A stretch of DNA of 64,000 nucleotides from Gemmata massiliana (GTDB taxonomy: Bacteria; Planctomycetota; Planctomycetia; Gemmatales; Gemmataceae). This document shows, piece by piece, positions 8,532 to 17,700 of this stretch (its first letter is position 1; the number at the start of each line of letters is the position of its first letter). Both the position numbers and the translations under genes were made by a program. The stretch covers positions 88,970-152,969 of the forward strand of contig HG799466.1 in NCBI GenBank assembly GCA_000531095.1. Reading direction: 5' to 3'. The notes beneath the pieces were generated by a model that saw nothing but the letters and a program-made list of their open reading frames with translations, had not been told where the DNA came from and did no database searches.

Positions 8532-9443
8532 CTACAGAACCTCGTTCGCGCCTTCGGCCAGGAGCATCGCGGCGAGTTCTTGACCGAGCGCGAGCGGGGC
8601 GCTCGCCAGCCCGGAGTGCGTTGCGACGATCCGGCGCTTCCCGTCGGTCGAGAGCACGGCCCCGCGCACCGTGAGTACGCCGTCGAGTACCTTCGACGTG
8701 GTCCCGATGGGCACGAGGCACCCGCCCCCGAGCGCGTAAAGCATCGCGCGCTCGGCCTGCACCCGGGCGAACGTGTCCGGGCACCGCAACTGTGTGACAA
8801 GAGACTTCGTTTCGGCGTCGTCGGAGCGGCACTCCAGCCCGATGGCCCCCTGCCCCACCGCCGGCAGCATCCAGCCCGCGTCGAGGATCTCGGTGATCCG
8901 GTCCGCCAGCCCGAGCCGCACGAGCCCCGCTTCGGCGAGGATGATCGCGTCGAGGTTCTGCTCGTCGAGTTTCCGCAACCGCGTGTCGACATTCCCGCGC
9001 AGGTCGAGCAGGTTCAGGTCCGGGCGCCGGTTCAGCACCTGAGCCCGGCGCCGCAAACTGCTCGTGCCCACGGTCGCGCCGCGCGGCAGGTCGTCGAACC
9101 GCTTGTGCTTCCGCGAGACGAAGGCGTCCCCGGTCGGTCCGCGTGCCGGTACCGCGACGAGTTCGAGCTGCGGTTCGGGGATCGTGGGGAGATCTTTGAG
9201 GCTGTGGACGGCCACGTCCGCGCGCCCGTCGAGCAGCGCGCTCTGAATGGCCTTCGTGAACACCCCGAACCCGCCCATCGCGGAGAGCGCGGACGCCTGA
9301 TCCCGGTCGCCGTGCGTCTCGATCAGCACCAACTCGACCGCACGCGGCGCGGCAACGGGTCGCAGCTTGTCGGCGATGTGGTTGGCCTGCCAGAGCGCGA
9401 GCGGACTGCCGCGCGTGCCGAGTCGAAGGGGGGCGGTACTCAT
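8532..9443 (-). CDS. hemC: Hydroxymethylbilane synthase (porphobilinogen deaminase)
   Basis: A 303-residue cytosolic enzyme that joins four porphobilinogens into hydroxymethylbilane in tetrapyrrole synthesis. The N-terminus LRLGTRGSPLALWQA is the family signature. HSLKDLP carries the catalytic Asp84, GTSSLRRRAQ (126-135) binds the substrate, and the dipyrromethane cofactor is attached to Cys242 in GGGCLVPIG. Length is normal. The ATG at 9443 overlaps the stop codon of the upstream HIT gene by four bases (ATGA), so translation is likely coupled. It converges with the sigma-factor gene; a small GC-rich hairpin (8496-8513) in the 52-bp gap may end both transcripts. Confidence 0.97.
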   Translation of the reverse strand: MSTAPLRLGTRGSPLALWQANHIADKLRPVAAPRAVELVLIETHGDRDQASALSAMGGFGVFTKAIQSALLDGRADVAVHSLKDLPTIPEPQLELVAVPARGPTGDAFVSRKHKRFDDLPRGATVGTSSLRRRAQVLNRRPDLNLLDLRGNVDTRLRKLDEQNLDAIILAEAGLVRLGLADRITEILDAGWMLPAVGQGAIGLECRSDDAETKSLVTQLRCPDTFARVQAERAMLYALGGGCLVPIGTTSKVLDGVLTVRGAVLSTDGKRRIVATHSGLASAPLALGQELAAMLLAEGANEVL

Positions 9444-9919
9444 GCGCTCGGCGCTCCGTTGGTCGTGAGCCAGGCGCGGAGCCGGGCGACCGCCTCGGCG
9501 CGCGGCACGGTGCCCGTTTCCAGGCGCTGCTTTTCGTCCGCGCTGGTGTCGGCCCCGGCGAGCGCGAACCACACCGGCCGCAGGCGCTCGAGGTCGTTGA
9601 TGTCGCGCGGGAAGATGTGCCAGTGCAGGTGCGGCACCTGGTTCCCGAGCAGTTCGTAGTTCAGTTTGTGCGGGCGGAAGCAGGCTTCGATAGCCTCCGC
9701 GAGCCGGGCCATTTCGTCGAGAAACGCGGTTCGTTTCGGGCCGAGCTGACTGAGTTCGCTCGCGTGCTCGCGTGCGACAAGGACGCAGTATCCGGTGTAG
9801 CGCTGCCACGGCCCGAGGAGCGCGACAGAATGGGGAAACTGCCAGACGATTTCGCCTTCCGGCCAGCCCTTCGGGTCGGCGAGCTTCTGGCAAAAGGGGC
9901 AGGTCGGATCGTGTGCCAT
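9440..9919 (-). CDS. HIT family protein (nucleotide hydrolase/transferase)
   Basis: A 159-residue protein of the histidine-triad superfamily. These proteins hydrolyse or transfer nucleoside phosphates. The triad HLHWHIFP (H-x-H-x-H) is near residue 100, and CPFCQK near the N-terminus probably binds zinc with a later His, as in many bacterial HIT proteins. The start at 9919 gives MAHDPTCPFC, the usual HIT beginning; eight extra upstream codons were rejected. It is the first gene of a two-gene unit with hemC, overlapping it by 4 bases. The functional link to haem synthesis is not obvious. Confidence 0.9.
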   Translation of the reverse strand: MAHDPTCPFCQKLADPKGWPEGEIVWQFPHSVALLGPWQRYTGYCVLVAREHASELSQLGPKRTAFLDEMARLAEAIEACFRPHKLNYELLGNQVPHLHWHIFPRDINDLERLRPVWFALAGADTSADEKQRLETGTVPRAEAVARLRAWLTTNGAPSA

Positions 9920-9950
9920 GCGGTTATCGTAATGGGGGCACACAAAGAAG

Positions 9951-9978
9951 AAAGCCCCGGTCGGATGACCGGGGCTTT
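9951..9978 (-). terminator. Rho-independent terminator after the TPM genes
   Basis: A perfect 12-bp stem (AAAGCCCCGGTC and its complement) with a GGAT loop. On the minus strand the stem is followed by TTCTTTG. It sits 28 bp beyond the stop codon of the TPM-domain gene (10007) and before the HIT start, so it separates the two units. Confidence 0.85.
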
Positions 9979-10006
9979 CGCTGTTAGCCGTTACCAGCAG
10001 GCGGGT

Positions 10007-11089
10007 TTAGAAGTCACCACCACCAAAGTCGCCGCCACCGCCACCGAAATCCCCACCGCCGCCGTAGTCACCGCCCCCACCATAATCGCCACCACCGCCG
10101 TAGTCGCCACCGCCACCACTGTAGTCCCCGCCGCCATCGTCGTAGCTACCGCCGGCACCCGCGTCACCGCTGAAGTCGCCGTCGCCGGGCGCGGTGTCGT
10201 TACCGCCCGTGTCGTTGTTCGAGTAACCGTCGTTCGCGTAGGCGTCGCTGCCGTGGCTGTAGTGGGTACCGAACATACTGTCATAGAGGTACATCCCGGC
10301 CATCGCGCCGAACAACCCACCGAACAGCGCGGTTCCGAACCCGCCGCCACCGCCGTAACCGCCACCGTACCCACCGCCGTATCCGCCGCCACCACCGGTG
10401 AGCGCGCGAATCAGGCCCACGACCAGCCAGATACAGAGCAGAACGCACAGACCCAAGCAGATCCAGCCCCCGATGCCCATACCGGCCTTCTTTGCTGTTT
10501 GGTGATTCGTGGTCGTGGTCCCGGTCGCCCCGGCCACGACGGTATCCTTCAGGTCGCTGATGACGTAATCAATCGCCGACGCCAGCGCCTCATCGCGGAG
10601 TTTGAACTGCTCCGTCTCGGGCTTGTCCTTGGCCCCGCGGAACGAGTTCAGGAAGAGGTCGCGGAGCTTCTGTTCATTGTCGTTAGAAAACCCGCGGTCC
10701 CGGGTCGTCTTGTCCGCGATCACCTCGACGTGACCGGGACTACGGCACACGAGGATATAAATTCCCTTGGCCTTGTCGCCCGTTGCTAGTTCTTCGGCCC
10801 ATTTCCGAAAGAATTTAGCCTCTTCGCCCTTCTCCTTGGGTGCAGTTTTGCCCGCGGGAAGGGTCGAGTGCGTGTCAATGGTGACCATCAACCCGTGATC
10901 GAATTGGGTGTTACCCATTCGGGATTTTGCTTTGTCGATCCCACCGCTCGTGAACAACGAGCCGCCGTCGTACACGTGCAACGTGCCCGCTTTCGGCGCC
11001 GTCTTTGAAGCGAGCGCTGTGGTCGGGGTCGCGAGCAGCCCGCCGACCAGCGCGGCCGCTGTCGCCAAACTCGTCGTCAACCTGTTCAT
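10007..11089 (-). CDS. TPM-domain membrane protein with Gly/Asp-rich tail
   Basis: A 360-residue envelope protein. A signal peptide (about 1-27) is followed by a TPM (TLP18.3/Psb32/MOLO-1) domain at about 34-175, seen in LHVYDGGSLFTSGGI, GIYILVCRSPGHVEV and TRDRGFSND. A transmembrane helix follows around WICLGLCVLLCIWLVVGLI. The last 130 residues are extremely rich in Gly, Asp, Tyr and Phe (GGGGDYGGGG repeats), the same layout as YgcG-type proteins. ATG at 11089 has the Shine-Dalgarno AAGGAG. TPM domains are linked to membrane-protein repair or acid-phosphatase activity; the role here is unknown. A tandem paralogue without tail lies just upstream, and a strong terminator follows. Confidence 0.82.
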   Translation of the reverse strand: MNRLTTSLATAAALVGGLLATPTTALASKTAPKAGTLHVYDGGSLFTSGGIDKAKSRMGNTQFDHGLMVTIDTHSTLPAGKTAPKEKGEEAKFFRKWAEELATGDKAKGIYILVCRSPGHVEVIADKTTRDRGFSNDNEQKLRDLFLNSFRGAKDKPETEQFKLRDEALASAIDYVISDLKDTVVAGATGTTTTNHQTAKKAGMGIGGWICLGLCVLLCIWLVVGLIRALTGGGGGYGGGYGGGYGGGGGFGTALFGGLFGAMAGMYLYDSMFGTHYSHGSDAYANDGYSNNDTGGNDTAPGDGDFSGDAGAGGSYDDGGGDYSGGGGDYGGGGDYGGGGDYGGGGDFGGGGGDFGGGDF

Positions 11090-11158
11090 TGCGTCTCCTT
11101 GTGGTAGCGGGGCGGTGCATGGCAAGCGACCAGCCACAAGCTCCGTATCACATTCTAC

Positions 11159-11734
11159 CTACTTGGCCGTTCCCTTCAGGACGCTCGACACGTAATCGGC
11201 CGCGCCCGAAAGGGCCTTGTCTCGGATCTTGAACTGCTCCTCGTCGGACTTCCCGTCCTTCTTTGCTTGGCCCGCTTCTTTGAACGATGCCAGCAGGATG
11301 TCGCGGAGCTTCTGCTCGTTCTCGTTGTTGAACCCGCGGTCCCGCGTGGCCTTGTCCACGAGAACCGTCACGTACCCCGGACTGCGGCACACGAGAACGT
11401 AGACGCCCTTCGCTTTATCCAGTGCCGCTTCGGACTTCGCCCAGTTCGTGAAGAATTTGGCCTCTTCGCCCTTTTCCGGGTGCGTCTTGTCTTTCGGGAT
11501 CGACGCGAACGTTTCAACCGTCAGGGCCGTTTCGCGCTCGAAGACCGTTTTACCCATCGCGGCCTTTGCCCTGTCGATGGCGCCGTTGGTAAACAGCGAT
11601 CCGCCGTCGTACACGTGCAGCGCGCCGGGCTTCTTTGCCGACTCTTTTCTCGGCTGTGCCGATACGGGAAGCGTCAGCAACCCGCCCACCAGCACGGCAA
11701 AAACGGGTCCGAGACCGCCGAAAAGCTGAATCAT
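11159..11734 (-). CDS. Secreted TPM-domain protein, short paralogue
   Basis: A 191-residue protein with a signal peptide (about 1-26, ending SAQ) and one TPM domain. The paralogous landmarks LHVYDGGSLFTNGAID, GVYVLVCRSPGYVTV and TRDRGFNNENEQKLRD match the next gene almost word for word. It ends shortly after the domain and has no transmembrane helix or glycine-rich tail, so I expect a soluble periplasmic protein. It is followed 69 bp later by the longer paralogue on the same strand; the pair looks like a tandem duplication in one operon. The ATG at 11734 has GAGGGG upstream. It is divergent from hslV. Confidence 0.8.
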   Translation of the reverse strand: MIQLFGGLGPVFAVLVGGLLTLPVSAQPRKESAKKPGALHVYDGGSLFTNGAIDRAKAAMGKTVFERETALTVETFASIPKDKTHPEKGEEAKFFTNWAKSEAALDKAKGVYVLVCRSPGYVTVLVDKATRDRGFNNENEQKLRDILLASFKEAGQAKKDGKSDEEQFKIRDKALSGAADYVSSVLKGTAK

Positions 11735-11939
11735 CGGAGCCCCTCAAGTTCGCGACGGTCGAACGACACCTCAAGAGCCTGTCGCATTCTATCTCATCGC
11801 GGGTCGCGTGCGGTGGCAAATCGCCCCGGGTTTCGCGGCCCGTATCATATCCTGAACGCCCCGCGAGGATGAGGCCCGTTGCCGTCCCCTCGTTTGTGTG
11901 GGTCTGACTTGTATTCGCCGCACCCGGAGCAATCTTAAC

Positions 11940-12476
11940 GTGTCCCGAATTCGCGCTACAACTATTTTAGCAGTCAGAACTTCCAACGGGGCCGCGATCG
12001 GCGGCGACGGGCAAGTGACGCTCGGTAACATCGTCATGAAGGCCGACGCCCGCAAGGTCCGCAAACTGTACGACGGCCAGGTTCTCGCCGGGTTCGCGGG
12101 TGCCGCTGCGGACGCCTTCAGCCTGCTCGACCGTTTCGAGCAAAAACTCCGCGATTTCCAGGGTTCGGTGCCCAAGGCCGCGACCGAACTGGCGAAGGAA
12201 TGGCGCACGGACCGCGTGCTGCGCCGGCTTGAAGCGATGCTCGTGGTTCTTGACCGCGAGCACCTGTTGCTCGTGAGCGGAACCGGCGACGTGATCGCCC
12301 CGACCGATAACGTTTTGGCGATCGGGTCCGGCGGCCCCTACGCGCTGGCCGCGGCCCGGGCGCTGATGGCTCACACGCAGCTCAAGCCCGCCGAGGTGGT
12401 GCGGGCCGGACTGGAGATCGCCGGCGACTTGTGCATCTACACGAACCGGAACATCGACGTACAGGAACTCAATTAA
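11940..12476 (+). CDS. hslV: ATP-dependent protease subunit HslV
   Basis: A 178-residue peptidase subunit of the HslUV (ClpQY) protease, a proteasome-like hexamer in the cytoplasm. The proposed mature N-terminal nucleophile is Thr7 in RATTILAVR, followed by [11 protein letters not shown]. The GFAG...DAF turn and the C-terminal [10 protein letters not shown] are also typical. I chose a GTG start at 11940 because it gives the normal short propeptide before the threonine and has GGAG upstream; an ATG at 11898 would add 14 codons with no similarity. hslU follows 148 bp later, with a dispersed palindrome in between. Confidence 0.95.
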   Translation: MSRIRATTILAVRTSNGAAIGGDGQVTLGNIVMKADARKVRKLYDGQVLAGFAGAAADAFSLLDRFEQKLRDFQGSVPKAATELAKEWRTDRVLRRLEAMLVVLDREHLLLVSGTGDVIAPTDNVLAIGSGGPYALAAARALMAHTQLKPAEVVRAGLEIAGDLCIYTNRNIDVQELN

Positions 12477-12495
12477 GAGCTAAGCAGCGACGACA

Positions 12496-12592
12496 GCCGC
12501 GGATGAACGCGGATCAGCGCAGATCAGAAAAGAAGAGTGAATTCAACGTGATCTGCGTCTTGAATCCGCGTTTATCTGCGTTCATCCGCGGC
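12496..12592. repeat. Dispersed palindrome, CGCGGATGAACGC family (copy 1)
   Basis: Left arm 12496-12526 and right arm 12549-12592 are imperfect inverted copies built from CCGCGGATGAACGC, GCGGATCA and GCAGATCA. The same word set recurs at 20078-20154 and 55870-55952. It fills the hslV-hslU gap inside what should be one operon, so the hairpin would form in the polycistronic RNA. Confidence 0.85.
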
Positions 12593-12624
12593 GCGTTTTG
12601 CTTCTTGCTTTCGGAAGGAACGGC

Positions 12625-13971
12625 ATGGCTGATTCAATGACCCCGAAGCAGATCGTGGCCGAGTTGGACAAGTACATCGTCGGGCAGGCGGCCGCGAAGA
12701 AGGCCGTCGCGGTGGCGATCCGCAACCGCTGGCGCCGGCAACAGCTCCCGGCCGAGCTGCGAGCCGACGTGACGCCCAAAAACATCATCCTCATCGGGCC
12801 GACCGGCGTCGGGAAAACCGAAATCGCCCGGCGCCTCGCGTCGCTGGTGGGGGCGCCGTTCATCAAAGTCGAGGCGACCAAGTTCACCGAGGTCGGGTAC
12901 GTCGGGCGCGACGTGGAGAGCATCATCCGTGACCTGACCGAGGCCGCGATCGGACTCGTGCGCCAGGAGATGCGCGGCATCGTGCGCGAGAAGGCACAGG
13001 AGAAGGTCACCGAGCGCCTGCTCGACCTGCTCGTGCCGATGCCGAAGAACACGCCGTGGGAACCGGAGCAGGAGAAAGAGGAACTGGAGCGCCGGCAGCG
13101 CACCCGCGACAAGATGAAGGCGAAGCTCGAAGCGGGCGAACTGGAAGACCGCGTGGTGGAACTGACCGTCGAGCAGAAGGCCACGCCGGTGCAGATCTTC
13201 TCCAACCTCGGCATGGAGAACATGGACGTCGACCTGCAGGGCATGTTCGACAAGATGATGCCGAAGAACACGCAGCCGCGCCAGCTCCCGGTGAAGGACG
13301 CTCGCAAGGTGCTGCTCGAACAGGAGACCGAGTTGCTCATCGACCGCGCCGCGGTGGTCGAGCAAGCGGTGGATCGCGTCGAGAACCACGGCATCGTGTT
13401 CCTCGACGAAATCGACAAGGTGTGCGCCCCGGGAGCGGGCCACGGACCGGACGTGTCGCGCCAGGGCGTGCAGCGCGACCTGCTCCCCGTGGTCGAGGGC
13501 ACCACCGTGAACACGAAGCACGGCCCGGTGCGCACGGACCACATCCTGTTCATCGCGGCCGGGGCGTTTCACGTGTCGAAGCCCGCGGACCTGATGCCCG
13601 AACTCCAGGGCCGGTTCCCGATCCGCGTGGAACTCACCGACCTCACGAAACCGGACTTCCTCCGCGTGCTCACGGAACCGAAGCATGCGCTCCCGAAACA
13701 GTACGCGGAACTGCTCAAGACGGAGGGCGTGGACCTGGAGTTCACACGCGACGGGTTGGAGGCACTGGCGGACATCGCGTTTGATGTGAACCGCTCGAAC
13801 CAGAACATCGGTGCGCGCCGGCTCCACACGGTCATCGAGAAGGTGGTGGAGGAGGTGAGTTTCAACGGCCCGGACCTGGCCGACAAGCGCGTGGTGATTG
13901 ATGGCAAGTTCGTCCGCGACAAGCTCGGCCCGGTGGTCCAGCGCGAAGACCTGAGCAAGTTCATCCTGTGA
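12625..13971 (+). CDS. hslU: ATP-dependent protease ATPase subunit HslU
   Basis: A 448-residue AAA+ unfoldase that feeds substrates to HslV. Landmarks are MTPKQIVAELDKYIVGQ at the N-terminus, Walker A GPTGVGKTEIARRLA near residue 57, the pore-loop region TEVGYVGRDVES, the inserted I domain (about 110-240), Walker B IVFLDEIDK near 260, and the C-terminal tail ending KFIL that docks on HslV. Length is standard. ATG at 12625 has GGAAGGAA upstream. It forms an operon with hslV and is followed by a palindrome that probably acts as terminator. Confidence 0.97.
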   Translation: MADSMTPKQIVAELDKYIVGQAAAKKAVAVAIRNRWRRQQLPAELRADVTPKNIILIGPTGVGKTEIARRLASLVGAPFIKVEATKFTEVGYVGRDVESIIRDLTEAAIGLVRQEMRGIVREKAQEKVTERLLDLLVPMPKNTPWEPEQEKEELERRQRTRDKMKAKLEAGELEDRVVELTVEQKATPVQIFSNLGMENMDVDLQGMFDKMMPKNTQPRQLPVKDARKVLLEQETELLIDRAAVVEQAVDRVENHGIVFLDEIDKVCAPGAGHGPDVSRQGVQRDLLPVVEGTTVNTKHGPVRTDHILFIAAGAFHVSKPADLMPELQGRFPIRVELTDLTKPDFLRVLTEPKHALPKQYAELLKTEGVDLEFTRDGLEALADIAFDVNRSNQNIGARRLHTVIEKVVEEVSFNGPDLADKRVVIDGKFVRDKLGPVVQREDLSKFIL

Positions 13972-13982
13972 CGCGGTTTTAG

Positions 13983-14059
13983 TGTAGTCCGCGAGCGGTT
14001 CCCGTTCTGCGACAAGACATGTCGCTCTAACTCCGGAAGCCAACCGCTCGCGGACTACA
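13983..14059. terminator. Inverted repeat between convergent genes (likely bidirectional terminator)
   Basis: Arms at 13983-14000 and 14042-14059 are perfect 18-bp inverted copies with the core AGTCCGCGAGCGG. The element lies between hslU and a convergent secreted-protein gene. It looks like another dispersed family. A terminator role is inferred from position; there is no long T run. Confidence 0.65.
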
Positions 14060-14077
14060 TTCAACAAATCGCTCCGC

Positions 14078-14629
14078 CTAGCGCAGCGACTTCACCCACT
14101 TCTCCAGCGCCTTCGCGTGCTCGGCCACGGTCACCGACGGCCCGCTGAGGCGGATGTGGTGCGCGAGCGTAGTACCGTCCGTATCCTTCTCCTCCACGAT
14201 CACCCAGATCACGCGCCAGTCTTCGAGTAGCGTCTCCTTCTTGTCCAGCGGGCGCTCCTTGTACTTCCACGTCCCGGTCACGTCGAGCACGTTCACGGTC
14301 GCGCCGGGCACCTCCCACTTCGCGGTCTTGCTGATGTCGTCGACCGTCTTGCCCTCGGGCGGCACGAACGTCGCCTTCCACTTGGGGAAGTTCTTGTCCG
14401 TACCCGGCAGGCTCTCGTTCATGATGCTCAGTTCGGCCTCCGGGTGGTCCTTCGCGCCCGGCAACTTGAACTGGTACGTGCGGAGCCGGTTTGATGGTTT
14501 TTCACTCTTCCAGTCGACCGGGGTCGGTGCGGAGAGCTTGATGAGCTTCACCACGACGGGCTTGTCCTCGGCGCGGGCGCCGCCGGCGAGCACAACGATG
14601 GCAGCGAGACTATACACAGCACAGCGCAT
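14078..14629 (-). CDS. Secreted hypothetical protein
   Basis: A 183-residue protein with a cleavable signal peptide (about 1-20, ending GGARAE). The mature part is hydrophilic, rich in Lys, Trp and Glu, and begins KPVVVKLIKLSAPTPVDW. I recognise no catalytic motif. Similar secreted proteins with the SNRLRTYQFKLPG and VTGTWKYKERP elements occur in planctomycetes. The ATG has AGAGGTT upstream. It lies downstream of the large cytochrome gene on the same strand, separated from it by a strong hairpin, so it is probably expressed on its own. Confidence 0.65.
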   Translation of the reverse strand: MRCAVYSLAAIVVLAGGARAEDKPVVVKLIKLSAPTPVDWKSEKPSNRLRTYQFKLPGAKDHPEAELSIMNESLPGTDKNFPKWKATFVPPEGKTVDDISKTAKWEVPGATVNVLDVTGTWKYKERPLDKKETLLEDWRVIWVIVEEKDTDGTTLAHHIRLSGPSVTVAEHAKALEKWVKSLR

Positions 14630-14663
14630 GATGAACCTCTGAGGTGATTGAGCACATGGAACC

Positions 14664-14691
14664 GTACCACGGACCCACCGGTCCGTGGTAC
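14664..14691 (-). terminator. Hairpin after the PVC cytochrome gene
   Basis: A perfect 12-bp stem (GTACCACGGACC and its complement) with the loop CACC, 18 bp beyond the stop codon of the gene ending at 14709. There is no T run, so it may be a terminator or an RNA-stabilising element. Confidence 0.6.
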
Positions 14692-14708
14692 GAAACCCAA
14701 AATTGGCG

Positions 14709-17700
14709 TCACGGTTTCGGCGCGACCTTCGTTTCGTCCGCCGAGATGAGGCTGAAATAGAACCCGTGCGGGTTGTTGCCGTTCGCGATCTTGAGCAGCA
14801 CCGTGTTCTTGCCCTTGATGAGCTTCACGGGCACCTTTTGCGCTTCCGGCGCCGCGGCCTTTGATTCGCGCGAAACGAACACGTCCTTGCCGTTCACCCA
14901 AACTCGCGCCCCGTCGTCCGGCCCGAGCAGGATCTCCGCCGACTGGTCGCTCGGCGATTCGATCTCCACTTGCATATACGAGGCCGAATTGGTCGAGCCA
15001 TTGCCGTGGTATGCAGCGAGGTCGAAGTATCCCTTCCCGTCCGGGCGAATGGTCTTCCATTCGCCGGTGACGGACTCGCCGATCGTCTTCGGGAGCTGCA
15101 ACCGGAACGTGGCCTTCGGGTCGAACGCGCCCTTCTCCGGACCGTACTCCGTGTCAAGCGCCTCGTCCATGCCCTTCGCCGGGAACGGCCCGACGATCCG
15201 GAAACTGTCCGGCGTGAGTGCCGCGGTCTTCAGCGTTTCGAGGTACGCGACGAGGTCCACCAACTCGTCCTCGTTCAGTGCCGCGACGATGTCCTCGGGC
15301 ATGATGGACGTCTTCAGCTTGCGGACCGGCCCCTCAATATCCTTTTTGGGAACGGTCGTATCCTTGCCGTTCGCGTCGCGCAGCGTGATCGCGGCGGGCG
15401 TGTCCGAAACGAGCAGCCCGCTCACGGTCACGTCCGCGGTGGTGGTCACGGAGTGCTGGACGTACTGGTCCGCGATCGCCTTCGACGGCGTCAGGAGCGA
15501 TTCATACAGGTTCTCGCGGCTGATCTTCTTGCCGATCATCGACAGGTCCGGGCCGACCTGCCCGCCGGTTCCGCGCACCATGTGGCACTTCGCGCACTGG
15601 GCCGCACCGGTGAGGCTCGCGGTCCACACGGCCTTCCCGCGAGCCACGTCACCGCCGCGCCGGGCCAGTTCCGCGACCGCGGGGAGATTCTTGGGGTTCA
15701 ACTTGCCCGGCGCCGGGAACGCGAGCTTCGCCCGGTTCGCGAGGTCCGCGTAGGGCGAGTTCCGCAACAGGCGCCCGGCTTCTGCGAGCAGTTCCTTCGG
15801 GAGATCGCCCTTCGCGTGTGCGTCGAGCAGCCACGTCGTGCCGGCGCGGTTGCCGGCTAGCGTCGTCAGGCACGCAGACTTGAGTTCGGGCGTGCCGCGG
15901 TCACCGGCGTTGATGCCGCGCACGAGCGAATCGAGAGCAACCGTCGCGTACTTCGGCGACTTCTGGCCCTTCGGGAGCAAGTCACCAAGCGCCTGAATGC
16001 ACGCGACCGAGAGCGGGTTCTCTGGGCTGCCGACCTCGACGAGCGCGGACACGCTCTTGTCGTCGGGTAGTTTGCCGAGCGTGCGAACCGCTTCTTTGCG
16101 CAGGTCGAGTGCGGCGTCCTTGTTCTTCGCGATCACGGCTACTGCGTCGACGCGACTCACTGCGTTCGCAGCGGCAACGAGCTGAAGCCCCGTGGCGACC
16201 GTCTTCTCGTTGGCGAACAGCGTGTCGAGTGCCGAAGCGAGTTCCTTGCCGCTTTGCAGCGTCTTCCACTTTGTCGGCAGGAAGAGTTTCAGACTCTCAA
16301 TGGCACGGGCCTTCATTTCCGGGGCCGCGTCGCCCTTCAGCACGTCCAGCATCGTGACGCCGGCCGCGAGTTCGTCGCTCGTGGCGAGGATGTCGACCAC
16401 GCGGGCCTTCTGCGCCGCGGTCAGTTTGGGGTCGGTGAGCAGTTTGCCGAGCCGCGGGAGTACGGACTTCGGCCGCAGCTCCCACACGAGGTCCGCGACC
16501 TTGTCGTTCCACTCCGGGAAGTGCTTGTCGAAGTCCGCGAGGATCGCGTCGCGCCGCATCGAATCGGTCCCGCACGCGATATTGAGGGCGGCGCGGTAAA
16601 AGTGGTCCTGGCCGTCGTACTTCTTCGCGAGGTGGTAAAATATGTTCGTCGTCCGATCGCGGGCCTTCAAGTATCGAATCCAGAGCAATGCTTCACGCCA
16701 GCCACTAACCGAAAGTGCATCGAGTTCCTCTTCGTTGTCCGCTTTGTCTATGTCGGTATAGCTCACTTCGTCAGCCTGTTTCACAACGAGGTACGAGAAC
16801 ACTTGGAGCAGGCGCCCCCCGGCCGCTTGAAGTTGCGGATTCTTCGACTTGGACAAAACCCCGGCTGGTGCCATTACCAGCTTTCCGTGCGGATAAATCT
16901 GTGGCGTTAAGAAGGCCGCTCGTGCGACGAGAAGCGGGTCCGTTCCCTTCTCAATAATCTTTCTCACGACAGCAATTGCCTCCTCTCGGTCCATTTGCCG
17001 GATCGCGCCATTCGCCAGCCAACGGATTGCCTGGCACGATGAACCTAGCGCCATGAGCACATCCTCCTTCGTGTCCAGTTTCACCTCCGGCACCTTGTAC
17101 CCCTTATGGCCCTTCGGCGTGATGCGGTAAATGCGGCCGTCGGTGGGGTCGCCCATGCCGTGCCCGCCGACGCCGCGGTCGTACCAGTCGGCCACGAAGA
17201 TGCTGCCGTCCGGGGCGACGCACACGTCCGATGGCCGGAACCACTGGTCGCTGCTCGTTAAGAGCAGTTCCTTATCGAGTTCGTACCCCGCGCCCTTCGG
17301 CTTCGGGAAGAACCAGCGGACTTCCGACGGCGCGCAGTCACAGTGCAGTAGCGCGCCCTGGTACTTCTTGGGGAACAGCGCACCTTCGTAGAACGTGATC
17401 CCGGTCGGGCTGCCCTGCCCCGTTCGCAGCGTCTTGTGAACGATCCCGGGCTGCTCCTCGTGCCAGTGCGACTGACCGGGACCGCGCGGACCGTAGCCGT
17501 AGTTGCCGCCCGGCATCACGAAGCAGATGCGAGTTTGCTGATTACCGTCATCATCATTGTCCGAGAGCCACACTTCGCCGAAGCTGTTGACGCAGCACTC
17601 GTAGTTGTTGCGGAAGTTGTGCGCGATCAGTTCCAGGTTGGTACCGTCCGCGTCGCAGCGCCACACGGTCGCCTTCTGGCAGTCGGTGGTATTGCTCACC

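Noticed and set aside
12496-12592. CRISPR array or tRNA in the hslV-hslU gap
   Set aside because: Repeats are inverted, not regularly spaced direct repeats, and no cloverleaf can be drawn.
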